Positions 18,497 to 26,609 of a stretch of DNA of 64,000 nt are shown one piece after another. The position numbers and the translations under genes are program-made. The notes below the pieces were generated by a model. The model did no database searches, was not told where the DNA came from, and saw nothing but the letters and a program-made list of their open reading frames with translations. Origin of the DNA: Methylotetracoccus oryzae. Lineage in GTDB: Bacteria; Pseudomonadota; Gammaproteobacteria; Methylococcales; Methylococcaceae. The first letter of the stretch is position 1, and every line of letters starts with the position of its first letter. The stretch lies in NCBI RefSeq assembly GCF_006175985.1, contig NZ_SRSH01000001.1, forward strand, positions 528,853-592,852, written 5' to 3'.

Positions 18497-20188
18497 ATGA
18501 CAGCGCTCCCCTTCGACACCTACTACCGCCACGACGAACTGACCCGCGCGCTGGAACGTCTCGCCGCCGATCATCCCGGCCTGTTGCGCCTGCACAGCAT
18601 CGGGCGCAGCCATGAAGGCAGGGACATCTTGCTGGCAGCGGTCACGCGCTTCGACACCGGGGAGGACCGCGACAAACCGGCACTCTACATCGACGGCAAC
18701 ATCCACGCGACCGAAGTCACCGCGTCGATGGCCTGCCTCTATTTCATCCAGCACCTGGTGACGCGTTACGGCGCGGATGCCGATGTGACCCGCTGTCTCG
18801 ACTCGCGCGCATTCTACATCTGTCCGCGGCTCAATCCGGATGGCGCAGAACTCGCGCTGGCGGATGTGCCACGCTTCATCCGTTCGAGCACGCGGCCCTA
18901 CCCCTATGAGGAAGAACCGGTGGGCGGCTTGCGGCGGGAGGACATCGATGGCGACGGACGCATCCTGACAATGCGGATCCCCGACCCCACCGGACCCTGG
19001 AAGATCAGCGAACACGATCCGCGCTTGCTCGTCCGCCGCGAACCGACCGAGACCGGCGGCAATTACTACCGCCTGTTGCCGGAGGGCTCGATCGAGGACT
19101 ACGACGGCGCGCTGTTGAAGCTCCAGCCCTTGCACACGCAGCTGGACCTGAACCGCAACTACCCCGCCAACTGGCGTCCAGAGCGGGAACAGCACGGCGC
19201 CGGCCCGTTCCCGGCATCCGAACCCGAGGTCCATGCCGCGGTCCGCTTCGTCAGCGACCACCCGAACATCACCGGTGCCGTCACCTTCCATACCTTCAGC
19301 GGCGTGCTGTTGCGACCTTACTCCCACCGGGCCGACGACACGCTGCACGCCGAGGATCTATGGACCTACCAGAAAATCGGCGCCAAAGGCACCGAGCTGA
19401 CCGGCTATCCGGCGATTTCGGTGTTTCATGACTTCCGCTACCACCCGAAGTCCGTGATCACGGGCACCTTCGACGACTGGGTGTTCGAGCACCTCGGCTG
19501 CTATGCCTGGACCGTCGAGATCTGGAGCCCCCAGCGCGAAGCCGGCATCACCGACTACCGGTTCATCGAGTGGTACCGCGAGCATCCGATCGAAGACGAT
19601 CTGAAACTGCTGAAGTGGAACGATGAGGTGCTGGGAGGCCATGCCTTCGTCGACTGGTATCCCTACGAGCATCCGCAACTGGGACCGATCGAACTGGGGG
19701 GCTGGGATACGCTGTATTCATGGAGCAATCCGCCCCCGGCAATGCTGGAACGGGAAATCGCCAGATTCCCGGACTGGCTGGTCTGGCATCTGCTGATTTC
19801 GCCCCGGCTCGAACTGCGGGCCGCGACGGCCGAAGCCCTGGGCGACGACACCTGGCGGGTCCGACTGGTCGTCGACAATACCGGCTGGCTGCCAAGCTAC
19901 GTCACCAAGCTGGCCCTAGAGAAACGGCTGACGCCGGGGGTGATTTGCGAGATCGAGCTCCCCGAAGGGGCGCAGTTGCTGGTCGGAAAGCCTCGATCCT
20001 CACACGGGGAGCTCGAGGGGCTGGCCTACACGCCGGTCACCTCATCGAGCTGGGCAGGGTGGAGCGGCGATGAAACCAACCAGCGCCTCAAAGTGGAATG
20101 GGTCGTGCGGGCCAAGGCCGGCGACACACTCAAATTGACCGCACGCCATGCGCGCGCCGGCCGGGTACGGACGGTCGTGACGCTTTGA
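18497..20188 (+). CDS. M14-family zinc carboxypeptidase-like metallopeptidase
   Basis: The 563-aa protein (ATG at 18497; the frame is open to 18272 and the Shine-Dalgarno is weak) has an M14 domain in the first 370 residues. Zinc ligands are visible in IDGNIHATEV (HxxE) and GAVTFHTFSG (third His), with RNYP substrate-binding Arg in LDLNRNYPANW and the catalytic Glu probably in AWTVEIWSPQ. The C-terminal 170 residues form a beta-rich domain. No signal peptide is seen, so it is likely cytosolic and could trim peptides or peptidoglycan fragments; specificity is unknown. Confidence 0.88.
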   Translation: MTALPFDTYYRHDELTRALERLAADHPGLLRLHSIGRSHEGRDILLAAVTRFDTGEDRDKPALYIDGNIHATEVTASMACLYFIQHLVTRYGADADVTRCLDSRAFYICPRLNPDGAELALADVPRFIRSSTRPYPYEEEPVGGLRREDIDGDGRILTMRIPDPTGPWKISEHDPRLLVRREPTETGGNYYRLLPEGSIEDYDGALLKLQPLHTQLDLNRNYPANWRPEREQHGAGPFPASEPEVHAAVRFVSDHPNITGAVTFHTFSGVLLRPYSHRADDTLHAEDLWTYQKIGAKGTELTGYPAISVFHDFRYHPKSVITGTFDDWVFEHLGCYAWTVEIWSPQREAGITDYRFIEWYREHPIEDDLKLLKWNDEVLGGHAFVDWYPYEHPQLGPIELGGWDTLYSWSNPPPAMLEREIARFPDWLVWHLLISPRLELRAATAEALGDDTWRVRLVVDNTGWLPSYVTKLALEKRLTPGVICEIELPEGAQLLVGKPRSSHGELEGLAYTPVTSSSWAGWSGDETNQRLKVEWVVRAKAGDTLKLTARHARAGRVRTVVTL

Positions 20189-20220
20189 TGCCCCCGCCCA
20201 CACGACGGGACCCGAACCGT

Positions 20221-20616
20221 TCACCCGGGATAAACGGCCGCCCCGATCAGTAGCACGGCCGCTCCTGACAGCACGAAGAAGGTCGCGACCATGCCGCCGA
20301 CGCGAAAGCGGAAATCCTCCGGATTCTGGCTCATGCCGAACGCATGGGCGACCCGTCCGGCGAGCAGGACGAGACAGAGGCCGTTGACCAGATAGCCTGG
20401 AAAGCCGCGGGTTTCGACCCACGCCAGCAGGAGCAGCGCCAACGGGACGTATTCGGCGAAATTGCCCTGGACGCGGGCTGCCCTGAGTAGCTCGGCCGAG
20501 TCGCCGTGACCGACCGCGATCTGGTCGCGGCGCCGGCACCGGATGACCCGGAGGCTCAGCGCCACGAAAACGAGCGCGAGAATCGCCGCGTAGACGGGAA
20601 CGATGACCGGCGTCAC
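20221..20616 (-). CDS. MAPEG-family membrane protein
   Basis: The 131-aa protein has four hydrophobic segments and the MAPEG hallmark RAARVQGNFAEYVPLALLLL (about residues 46-65), where the Arg, Asn and Glu line the glutathione site in characterised members. AHAFGMSQNPEDFRFRVGG corresponds to the third-helix region. MAPEG proteins are inner-membrane glutathione transferases/peroxidases; activity here is unproven. It is followed on the same strand after 36 bp of context by the DUF4332 gene upstream, so the two may share a transcript. Confidence 0.85.
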   Translation of the reverse strand: MTPVIVPVYAAILALVFVALSLRVIRCRRRDQIAVGHGDSAELLRAARVQGNFAEYVPLALLLLAWVETRGFPGYLVNGLCLVLLAGRVAHAFGMSQNPEDFRFRVGGMVATFFVLSGAAVLLIGAAVYPG

Positions 20617-20652
20617 GGATGTCGGGTCGTCAACGTGAGGATCCCAGGCCGG

Positions 20653-21057
20653 TCAATGAGTGACGACTTTCGGCAACTGCTTGGCCTGTTCGACCCAATC
20701 CGCGACGAACGATGCGGCGGGTACGCGACCGGTCAGCCCCTTCTGTTCCTGGACCTCGGTCAGCTTGGCATGCAGATTGGCCGGCACGCGCTGGGCCAGT
20801 TCCGCAACGGTATCGACGCCGGCCGCTTCGAGCAGTTCGGCGTATTGGGGGCCGATGCCGTTCACCCGGAAAAGGTCGGCATGGTTGACCCAGCGCAGCA
20901 CGAGACTGGCGCTGATGCCGGTGGACTCACAAATCTTCTGTCGTCCGGCTGCCGTTGCGCCCTGCTCCAAGAGACCGGCACAATCGCCAATGCCCGCCTG
21001 AGCCAGCTTTTCCGCGTACGCCGGGCCGATGCCCTCGATTTCCTCAATTTTCGCCAT
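20653..21057 (-). CDS. DUF4332 helix-hairpin-helix protein
   Basis: The 134-aa protein has two helix-hairpin-helix-like units: IEEIEGIGPAYAEKLAQAGI at the start and LFRVNGIGPQYAELLEAAGV in the middle (GIGP in each). This is typical of DUF4332, which resembles the non-specific DNA-binding HhH units of polymerases and ligases. A hydrophilic C-terminus follows (ASFVADWVEQAKQLPKV). The family is common as a stand-alone gene of unknown function in Proteobacteria. It lies just upstream of the MAPEG gene on the same strand. Confidence 0.8.
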   Translation of the reverse strand: MAKIEEIEGIGPAYAEKLAQAGIGDCAGLLEQGATAAGRQKICESTGISASLVLRWVNHADLFRVNGIGPQYAELLEAAGVDTVAELAQRVPANLHAKLTEVQEQKGLTGRVPAASFVADWVEQAKQLPKVVTH

Positions 21058-21179
21058 TCCATCCCTCCTTTACGGTTGAATCGTCTGCCGGGTTACCAGC
21101 CGCCAGTCCCGCGGCGCAGTGGTTGCGAGCCGCTGCAGCATCCCCGGCCTATCGCTGCACGCTGAGGACCCGCTCGGGG

Positions 21180-21881
21180 CTATTTCGGGTTGACCTTCAC
21201 GAATTCCGCCAGAAACGCCGCGATCCGTTCGTGAACCCCCTTGTACACGGCGTCTTCCAGCGGAGAAAGCCCGCCCGTTCCGGCAACGATGAGCTCGCTT
21301 TCCCACAGGACGGCATTGACATGCTGGGGCACCTCGAGCGGGCTCCGTCCGTCGCCGGCCTCCTGTAAGGGATGAAGTTCCGAAGACCAGTTCACCGCAT
21401 GCGCATAATGCGCCAGCGCCTGCACACTGGCCGACAGCGCTGCCGCCGGGCTCTCCGGCCCCGTCGCGAGGATGTCGACGACCAGCAGCAATCGGCCGGT
21501 CATATGCGGCAGGAAGTGCAGGTCGAACGCATTCTTGGCGACCTGGAACTTGATGTTCGATGCCGCCATCATCGACCCGACTTCCGCGTTGATGCGGCTG
21601 CAGACCGTCTTGATCGCGTCGCTCTTGGCTTCCTCGACAGGGCAGTAGAACACGATGCCCGGCCACCCGTGCAGACGCTGCAGATCCGTCTGCTTCATAT
21701 GGTCGAGAATACGCTGCTTCACATGAGCGGGAATCGGCGCGGTGTCCGGAACCACATCCGGCATCGTCTTCGCCGGGGCGACCGCGGTCGTCTGCGCAAC
21801 CAACTGCGGGCTAAGCATAACCATCGTCACCAACCCCGCCCGGCAGAGCCATTGCAGCCATCGCAAATTCACGTTCATCAT
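21180..21881 (-). CDS. unassigned exported protein (233 aa)
   Basis: The ATG at 21881 has GGAG six bases upstream (a second ATG follows directly). The N-terminus MMNVNLRWLQWLCRAGL and the following hydrophobic stretch ending LVAQ form a signal peptide. The mature part is a mixed alpha/beta domain with HGWPGIVFYCPVEEAK, a segment resembling a conserved strand-loop, and TGRLLLVVDILATGPES. I do not recognise the family. No operon partner: the neighbours are on the same strand 122 bp downstream (DUF4332) and divergent upstream (SLT transglycosylase). Confidence 0.7.
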   Translation of the reverse strand: MMNVNLRWLQWLCRAGLVTMVMLSPQLVAQTTAVAPAKTMPDVVPDTAPIPAHVKQRILDHMKQTDLQRLHGWPGIVFYCPVEEAKSDAIKTVCSRINAEVGSMMAASNIKFQVAKNAFDLHFLPHMTGRLLLVVDILATGPESPAAALSASVQALAHYAHAVNWSSELHPLQEAGDGRSPLEVPQHVNAVLWESELIVAGTGGLSPLEDAVYKGVHERIAAFLAEFVKVNPK

Positions 21882-22131
21882 GCAAGTCTCCTGAAAAAAA
21901 GACGGTCCGGGCGGATGATACCGGATCGACGCCGGGCAATGCCCCCGTGGTTGACGTGCCATATCGTATTACGAGGCGGGGGACTAAGGAAGCCGAACCG
22001 CCGCGCCGGCCGCTGTCGAGAGACGTCCGGGCCGCGCGCCGCGCCCGAGCATTCGGCAGCCGAAGCAGGCACGGCACGCGCCCCTCTGCTACCATCCTGC
22101 GGTTCATCCAACGCGCTCTGGGAGCCCTTTA

Positions 22132-23205
22132 TTGTCCGCTACCGAACCCGGCCGAAGCCCGCGTCGCCAGAGCAAGCCCATGGCGACGCGGAAACGGAGC
22201 ACGGCACGGCGGCCCGCGCCTCGCAGCCTGCCGGCCCGCCTGACCTGGCAACAAGCGCTGATCCTGAGTATCGAGACCGCCGCCTTAATCGCGGCGGCCC
22301 TGGTGGCGATCATCGCGGCGCTGGGCCACGCGGCCGAACGCTTCGCCGGAACCGGGCTGATGTCCAGCCTGCTGCCCTTCGCCGCGATCGTGTTGGGGCT
22401 GGCCCTGACGACGACCGTGGCACTCAAGGTCTGGCGCCTGTGCCGGTCTTGGCTGCTGCGGCTGAAGCCGTTCCTTCCGGCGCTTGCGGCTTGCCTGCTG
22501 GCCGCCTGGGCCGGCTGGTTTGCGTCACGGGACGCCTATCATCGCCAGCTCACCAATTTCCGGACGCTGGTGGGCGGCACCGCGGAAGCCGAGCGCACGA
22601 CCCTGGCCCATCAGGTTTTCGCTGCCTACCGGCGCGCCGACCTGTACCAGTACCAGCTCATGTGGGAGAGGGCGGGCGCCTATCTCCCGTTCATCCAGGA
22701 GGCCGCCAAGATCTACGGCGTCGATGAAGACGTCCTGGTCGGCGTCGGCGCGGCCGAATCGTCCTTCCGGCCACGCGACAGCAAGGACGGCGGGCGTGGG
22801 CTGTTTCAGATCACCGCGCCACCAAAAACGGCCATGGCCGAGGCCCGCAAGCATCTCGACGCCACGACGGTCGACCTGCGCGACCATCGGCACAACACCT
22901 TCGTGGCTGCCGCAACGCTGAGCCACTATCTCGCGGAAATGAAGGGAGACTTGTTCCTGGGCCTGCTGGCCTACAACATCGGCCCGCGCAACGGCGGTCT
23001 GCTGTCGATCATGAGCCAGTACCACGCCCGCGATTTCGTGACGATACAGCCCTACCTGCAACACCTGCCCCGGGATTACCCGGTGCGCGTGCTGACGGCC
23101 GCGCTGGCCTATCGGTTGTGGCGCACCGAGGGCAGACTACCGAAGTACGAGGAAGGCAACAACGCCGTGCACATCCAGAAGGTCGGCGTCCCGGGCCTGG
23201 GCTAG
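22132..23205 (+). CDS. membrane-anchored SLT-domain lytic transglycosylase
   Basis: The 357-aa protein starts at TTG 22132 (GGGAG seven bases upstream; ATG 22180 is an alternative). An Arg-rich N-terminus precedes three hydrophobic helices (about residues 30-130), then a Slt-type catalytic domain (about 190-330). The catalytic Glu lies in LVGVGAAESSFRP, followed by GGRGLFQITAPP and FLGLLAYNIGPRNGG, the ES / GLFQI / AYNxG series of family 1 transglycosylases. It probably cuts peptidoglycan from the inner-membrane side. A single gene, divergent from the exported unknown and convergent with the heme oxygenase operon. Confidence 0.88.
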   Translation: MSATEPGRSPRRQSKPMATRKRSTARRPAPRSLPARLTWQQALILSIETAALIAAALVAIIAALGHAAERFAGTGLMSSLLPFAAIVLGLALTTTVALKVWRLCRSWLLRLKPFLPALAACLLAAWAGWFASRDAYHRQLTNFRTLVGGTAEAERTTLAHQVFAAYRRADLYQYQLMWERAGAYLPFIQEAAKIYGVDEDVLVGVGAAESSFRPRDSKDGGRGLFQITAPPKTAMAEARKHLDATTVDLRDHRHNTFVAAATLSHYLAEMKGDLFLGLLAYNIGPRNGGLLSIMSQYHARDFVTIQPYLQHLPRDYPVRVLTAALAYRLWRTEGRLPKYEEGNNAVHIQKVGVPGLG

Positions 23206-23266
23206 CCCTGCGCCCTGCAGCCCCCTGGGCGGTAAGCGGGCCGGATGGCGGGACCGCGCCGGACTC

Positions 23267-23881
23267 TCATCCCGTTGATCCCGCCTGCAACCAATTCCCC
23301 AGCGCATCGAAAGTGTGGCAGGCCGCGTCTATGGCGCGCGCCTCAAGCGCCGGCGCCGCCACCGCCGCCGCCAGCCGGAGGCGGAATGCCAGCCAGCGCG
23401 CATCCACCTCATCGCCGTATGCGTTGAAGAAATCGGCACCGGCTCCCGCCGCCACGCCCAGCCGGGCGGACAACTGCCGCGCGATCAGGCGCCCGCCCAA
23501 GGTCGCACCCTCGAGGACATAAGTCACGCCGAAGGCTGCGGCGAGGTCGCCTACCGCGGGCAGGGCGGCACAGCGTGGCAGAGCGGCGATCGCTTCCACC
23601 GATAGTCCGAAATGCCGTAGATCGGCTTGCAGATGGAGGGCCTTGCGCCGCACCGTCCAGTCGATGGCCATCTCCGGCGCCCAAGGCTCCAGCACAGCTT
23701 CCAGAGGCCCGTAGAACCCATGGAGGCGCGCCAGCCAGAAGCGATAATCCGCCCGCGTCAGGGTCGGCTCAAGAATGGGGAACGTCCGTTCGACACGCCG
23801 ATGCTGCGCCGCGGTGGCCATCTTGAACCGGTTCCAGAGCGCCTCGGCCGCCGCATCGCGCACCACGGGAGCTGCGCTCAA
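23267..23881 (-). CDS. bphO: biliverdin-producing heme oxygenase (BphO type)
   Basis: The 204-aa product fits bacterial heme oxygenases: LWNRFKMATAAQHRRVERTF gives the proximal heme His, LHGFYGPLEAVLEPWAP is typical, and VTYVLEGATLGGRLIARQL supplies the distal-helix Gly pattern. The likely start is TTG at 23881, overlapping the response-regulator stop (TTGA) with GGAGG seven bases before it; GTG at 23866 and ATG at 23821 are in-frame alternatives. It would open heme to biliverdin, CO and iron, supplying the bilin chromophore for the two phytochromes upstream in the same operon. Confidence 0.9.
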   Translation of the reverse strand: MSAAPVVRDAAAEALWNRFKMATAAQHRRVERTFPILEPTLTRADYRFWLARLHGFYGPLEAVLEPWAPEMAIDWTVRRKALHLQADLRHFGLSVEAIAALPRCAALPAVGDLAAAFGVTYVLEGATLGGRLIARQLSARLGVAAGAGADFFNAYGDEVDARWLAFRLRLAAAVAAPALEARAIDAACHTFDALGNWLQAGSTG

Positions 23882-24321
23882 CCCTCGCCCTCCGGAAGCG
23901 TCACGGCCATGAACCAGTACGCTGCGAAAACGCGGAGTTTTTCGACGAAATCGTCGAGATCGAGGGGTTTGCTGAGATAACCCGAGGCACCCAGCCGGTA
24001 GCAGGCGACCACATCGCGCGGGTTGCTCGACGTCGACAGAATCACCAGAGGCACTGGGGGCCGCCGCGGCAACCGGTTCAGATCTTCCAGCAGCTGGCGT
24101 CCGTCGCCGGTCGGAAGGTTCAGGTCCAGCAAGACCAGGCACGGCAGCGGCGGCGCGGGGTCGGGCGATTTTTCCGGGGGCAGCAGATAGCCAAGCGCGC
24201 CCTCGGTCGAGGTGCAGCGAATGATCGGCCTTTCCACGCCGACCTTGCGAAGCGCCCAACAGGTGACTTCGAAGTCCTCGTCGGAATCCTCGACGATCAA
24301 TAGCGGCACGTTGCGTCTCAT
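23878..24321 (-). CDS. single-domain response regulator (Rcp1-like)
   Basis: The 147-aa protein is one receiver domain with no output domain. The acidic pocket is in LLIVEDSDEDFE (residues 7-18), the phospho-acceptor is Asp66 in LVLLDLNLPTGDG, the switch Ser/Thr is in VILSTSSNP, and the conserved Lys is in GYLSKPLDLDDF. The long loop before strand 3 (PPEKSPDPAPPLP) is typical of phytochrome-linked Rcp1-type regulators. Its ATG overlaps the stop of the second phytochrome kinase (ATGA), and the heme oxygenase follows with a 4-nt overlap. Likely phosphate receiver for one or both phytochrome kinases. Confidence 0.92.
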   Translation of the reverse strand: MRRNVPLLIVEDSDEDFEVTCWALRKVGVERPIIRCTSTEGALGYLLPPEKSPDPAPPLPCLVLLDLNLPTGDGRQLLEDLNRLPRRPPVPLVILSTSSNPRDVVACYRLGASGYLSKPLDLDDFVEKLRVFAAYWFMAVTLPEGEG

Positions 24322-26609
24322 GTTCCTCGTCCTGCGCCGCCCGGCGCCAGCGTGAAGTAGAACTGGCACCCCTCGCCCGGCACCGATTCCAGCCAGATCC
24401 GCCCGCCTTGCTGATCGACATGTTTGCGGACGATGGCAAGGCCGGCACCGGTCCCGCCACCATAGGCATCGCGCGGATGCAGGCGGCGGAAGATCTGGAA
24501 CACGGCGTCCCGGTGCCGTTCGGCGATGCCGATCCCGTTGTCCTTGACGAAGAAGGTCGGGGGGGTTCCGTCCAGATAGCCCACCTCGATGCACTTGTCG
24601 GACCGATCGTTGTACTTGATGCCGTTGGTGATCAGATTTTCGAACACGGCCGCGGTCCGCACCGGATCACAGGCGATCGTCGGCAGGGGTCGCGGAATCT
24701 CGATCCGCGCCGCCGACTCGGTGATCTGCGCGGACAGGTTCTCGAAGACGGTGCGGAGCAACTGATTCAGGTCGACCGTCCGGACGGCCAGGTCCTGTCG
24801 TTCGATCTGCGCGTACTGCAGCAAGGCCTCGATCTGGCTGCTCATGCGGCCGGACAGCGTCCTGATCGTATCCAGCCAGGCCAGTTCCTGGGGTTGCAGC
24901 CGTTCGGCGGCGGCATCATGCAGGAAACAGGAGAAGTTGCGGATTCCGCGCAGCGGCTCACGCAGATCGTGCGCTGCGGTGTGCGCAAATGCTTCCAGCT
25001 CGGCGTTGCTGCGCTCCAGCCGCACCGTCAACTGGCGCAGCTTCTCGGCTTGCTGCCAGGGAATCAGTGCGCGCTGCAGGTCGGCCACTGCTTCGCGTTC
25101 AGGCTCGCCCCAGGGCCTGGCCGTGCCGCGAACCTCCTGCTTCCAGACCTCGAAGGAGCCGCGCGCCGTCAGGCGCGCCTCGCCGCTGGTGACATCGATC
25201 TCGACCGGCTTCTGCGGATTCCCGGCCCACTCGACCTCGTGCACCCACTCGGGACGAAAGCCCAAAATAAATTGACCCGGCTCAAGCAAGCGCACCGCGA
25301 CGAGGCCGGTTGCCCGGTCGGCATACGCGGCAACCGCCGGGTAGAGCGATGGGAGGCGATCGGTCGTGAAACACTCTGCCTGCGCCTCCAGCCAGGGGCG
25401 CATGGCTTCGATCAGATCGGCGGGCGGGGTGTTGCCCGCCAGGATCACTCGCTGCCCGTCGCACAGCGCGGCTCCGGTCACATCCATCGCTTCGATCAGC
25501 CGAGCCGGCAATACGGCCAGGGCCTCGTCGAGCGATGGCTCTGCGGACAGCGCCTGCATCAGGTCGGCGATTCGCCGTTTGGCGGCCAGCGTTTCGCGCT
25601 GACGTTCGGCCGCCTCCTTTTCGACCACGAGCAGCGCCACGGTTTCGGCCAAGGCCCGGCAGGCGAGGCGAGCGGCATACGGCAACGCACGCGGTGCCGA
25701 GTTCCAGCACGACAAAAAACCCCACAACTCACCCTGCTGAGCCAGCGTCACCACCAGCCGGGCCCGCACGCCGACGTTCAGATAAAACCGGTTGCACATG
25801 CGCGAGATGCTGCGCAGCGACGCATAACCCAGGTCGATTGTCGCCGGATCCAGCCCCGGCTCGAACGAGACCAGTGGCACCGGCTCGTCGCCGAGGTCAG
25901 GGGAATACTGAAACGGCATCAGGAGCATCTGGCGGCGCCCCGGTTCCGGGATGTCGGAGCGCGGAAAACGCTTGCCGAGCACATCCAATACATGCGGCTC
26001 GCGGGACTGAGCGACCGTCCAGGACGATCCGTCGGGCAGGAACCGGTTCGCAGAAACCGAATCGAAACCGGTCAGCCGTTTCAGGTGGCTCACGGCAACG
26101 CCCAGGGCATCCTGCCAGTTGGCTGCTGCCTGCACCGCGGCGATGGCGCCGGAAACCGCCTCGAAGCCGCCAATGTCTGCTGACCCTCCGACGTCGGCGG
26201 CGGCCGGCTCGCATTCGACGACGATGACGTCTGCCGAGCGGTGGGCGAACACCTCGAACGCGGCACCACCCGACGGCATCCCGAAACGTCCCAGATGGCG
26301 CGGGGGGCCCGGCTCCCCCAAGTGCGCAAGCTGCGTTTCCAGCGTCACCCACGTGTCCGCAGCGATGAGCTGCGCGAACCGGGCCCCTGCCAGCACTCCG
26401 CACTCTTGCTCGAACCGGGCGATCGCGTTCGCACTCGCCCCCAACAGACGGTAATCACCGGGCGAAAGCAGGAAGAGCAGGCCGTGCGACATAATTGCCG
26501 CCGGAAACTGCACCCGCTCCCGATCGCAGGCGCTAGCGTCGAGGGCAGGAGTCCCTGGCGCTGGCTGTGCAGCGGTCACCGCGCCGTCGGCGAAGGACCT
26601 GCTCGTCAC
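24318..26609 (-). CDS. bacteriophytochrome histidine kinase 2, altered bilin pocket
   Basis: The 763-aa protein has the PAS-GAF-PHY photosensory core (about 20-500), then HisKA with phospho-acceptor His547 (HTAAHDLREPLRG) and an HATPase domain (GNGIGIAERH, GGGTGAGLAIVRKH). The bilin-attachment Cys28 (CDRERVQFPAA) and the Asp of PRSDIPEPGR are kept. Several normally invariant pocket residues differ: Asn188 replaces the usual Tyr (SANRF, Tyr176 in Deinococcus BphP), Cys272 replaces His260, Trp302-Asn303 replace the His-His pair, and the tongue PRxSF is ARGSF. It may bind biliverdin with unusual spectra or not photoconvert normally. It overlaps the first phytochrome gene by 4 nt. Confidence 0.93.
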   Translation of the reverse strand: MTSRSFADGAVTAAQPAPGTPALDASACDRERVQFPAAIMSHGLLFLLSPGDYRLLGASANAIARFEQECGVLAGARFAQLIAADTWVTLETQLAHLGEPGPPRHLGRFGMPSGGAAFEVFAHRSADVIVVECEPAAADVGGSADIGGFEAVSGAIAAVQAAANWQDALGVAVSHLKRLTGFDSVSANRFLPDGSSWTVAQSREPHVLDVLGKRFPRSDIPEPGRRQMLLMPFQYSPDLGDEPVPLVSFEPGLDPATIDLGYASLRSISRMCNRFYLNVGVRARLVVTLAQQGELWGFLSCWNSAPRALPYAARLACRALAETVALLVVEKEAAERQRETLAAKRRIADLMQALSAEPSLDEALAVLPARLIEAMDVTGAALCDGQRVILAGNTPPADLIEAMRPWLEAQAECFTTDRLPSLYPAVAAYADRATGLVAVRLLEPGQFILGFRPEWVHEVEWAGNPQKPVEIDVTSGEARLTARGSFEVWKQEVRGTARPWGEPEREAVADLQRALIPWQQAEKLRQLTVRLERSNAELEAFAHTAAHDLREPLRGIRNFSCFLHDAAAERLQPQELAWLDTIRTLSGRMSSQIEALLQYAQIERQDLAVRTVDLNQLLRTVFENLSAQITESAARIEIPRPLPTIACDPVRTAAVFENLITNGIKYNDRSDKCIEVGYLDGTPPTFFVKDNGIGIAERHRDAVFQIFRRLHPRDAYGGGTGAGLAIVRKHVDQQGGRIWLESVPGEGCQFYFTLAPGGAGRGT

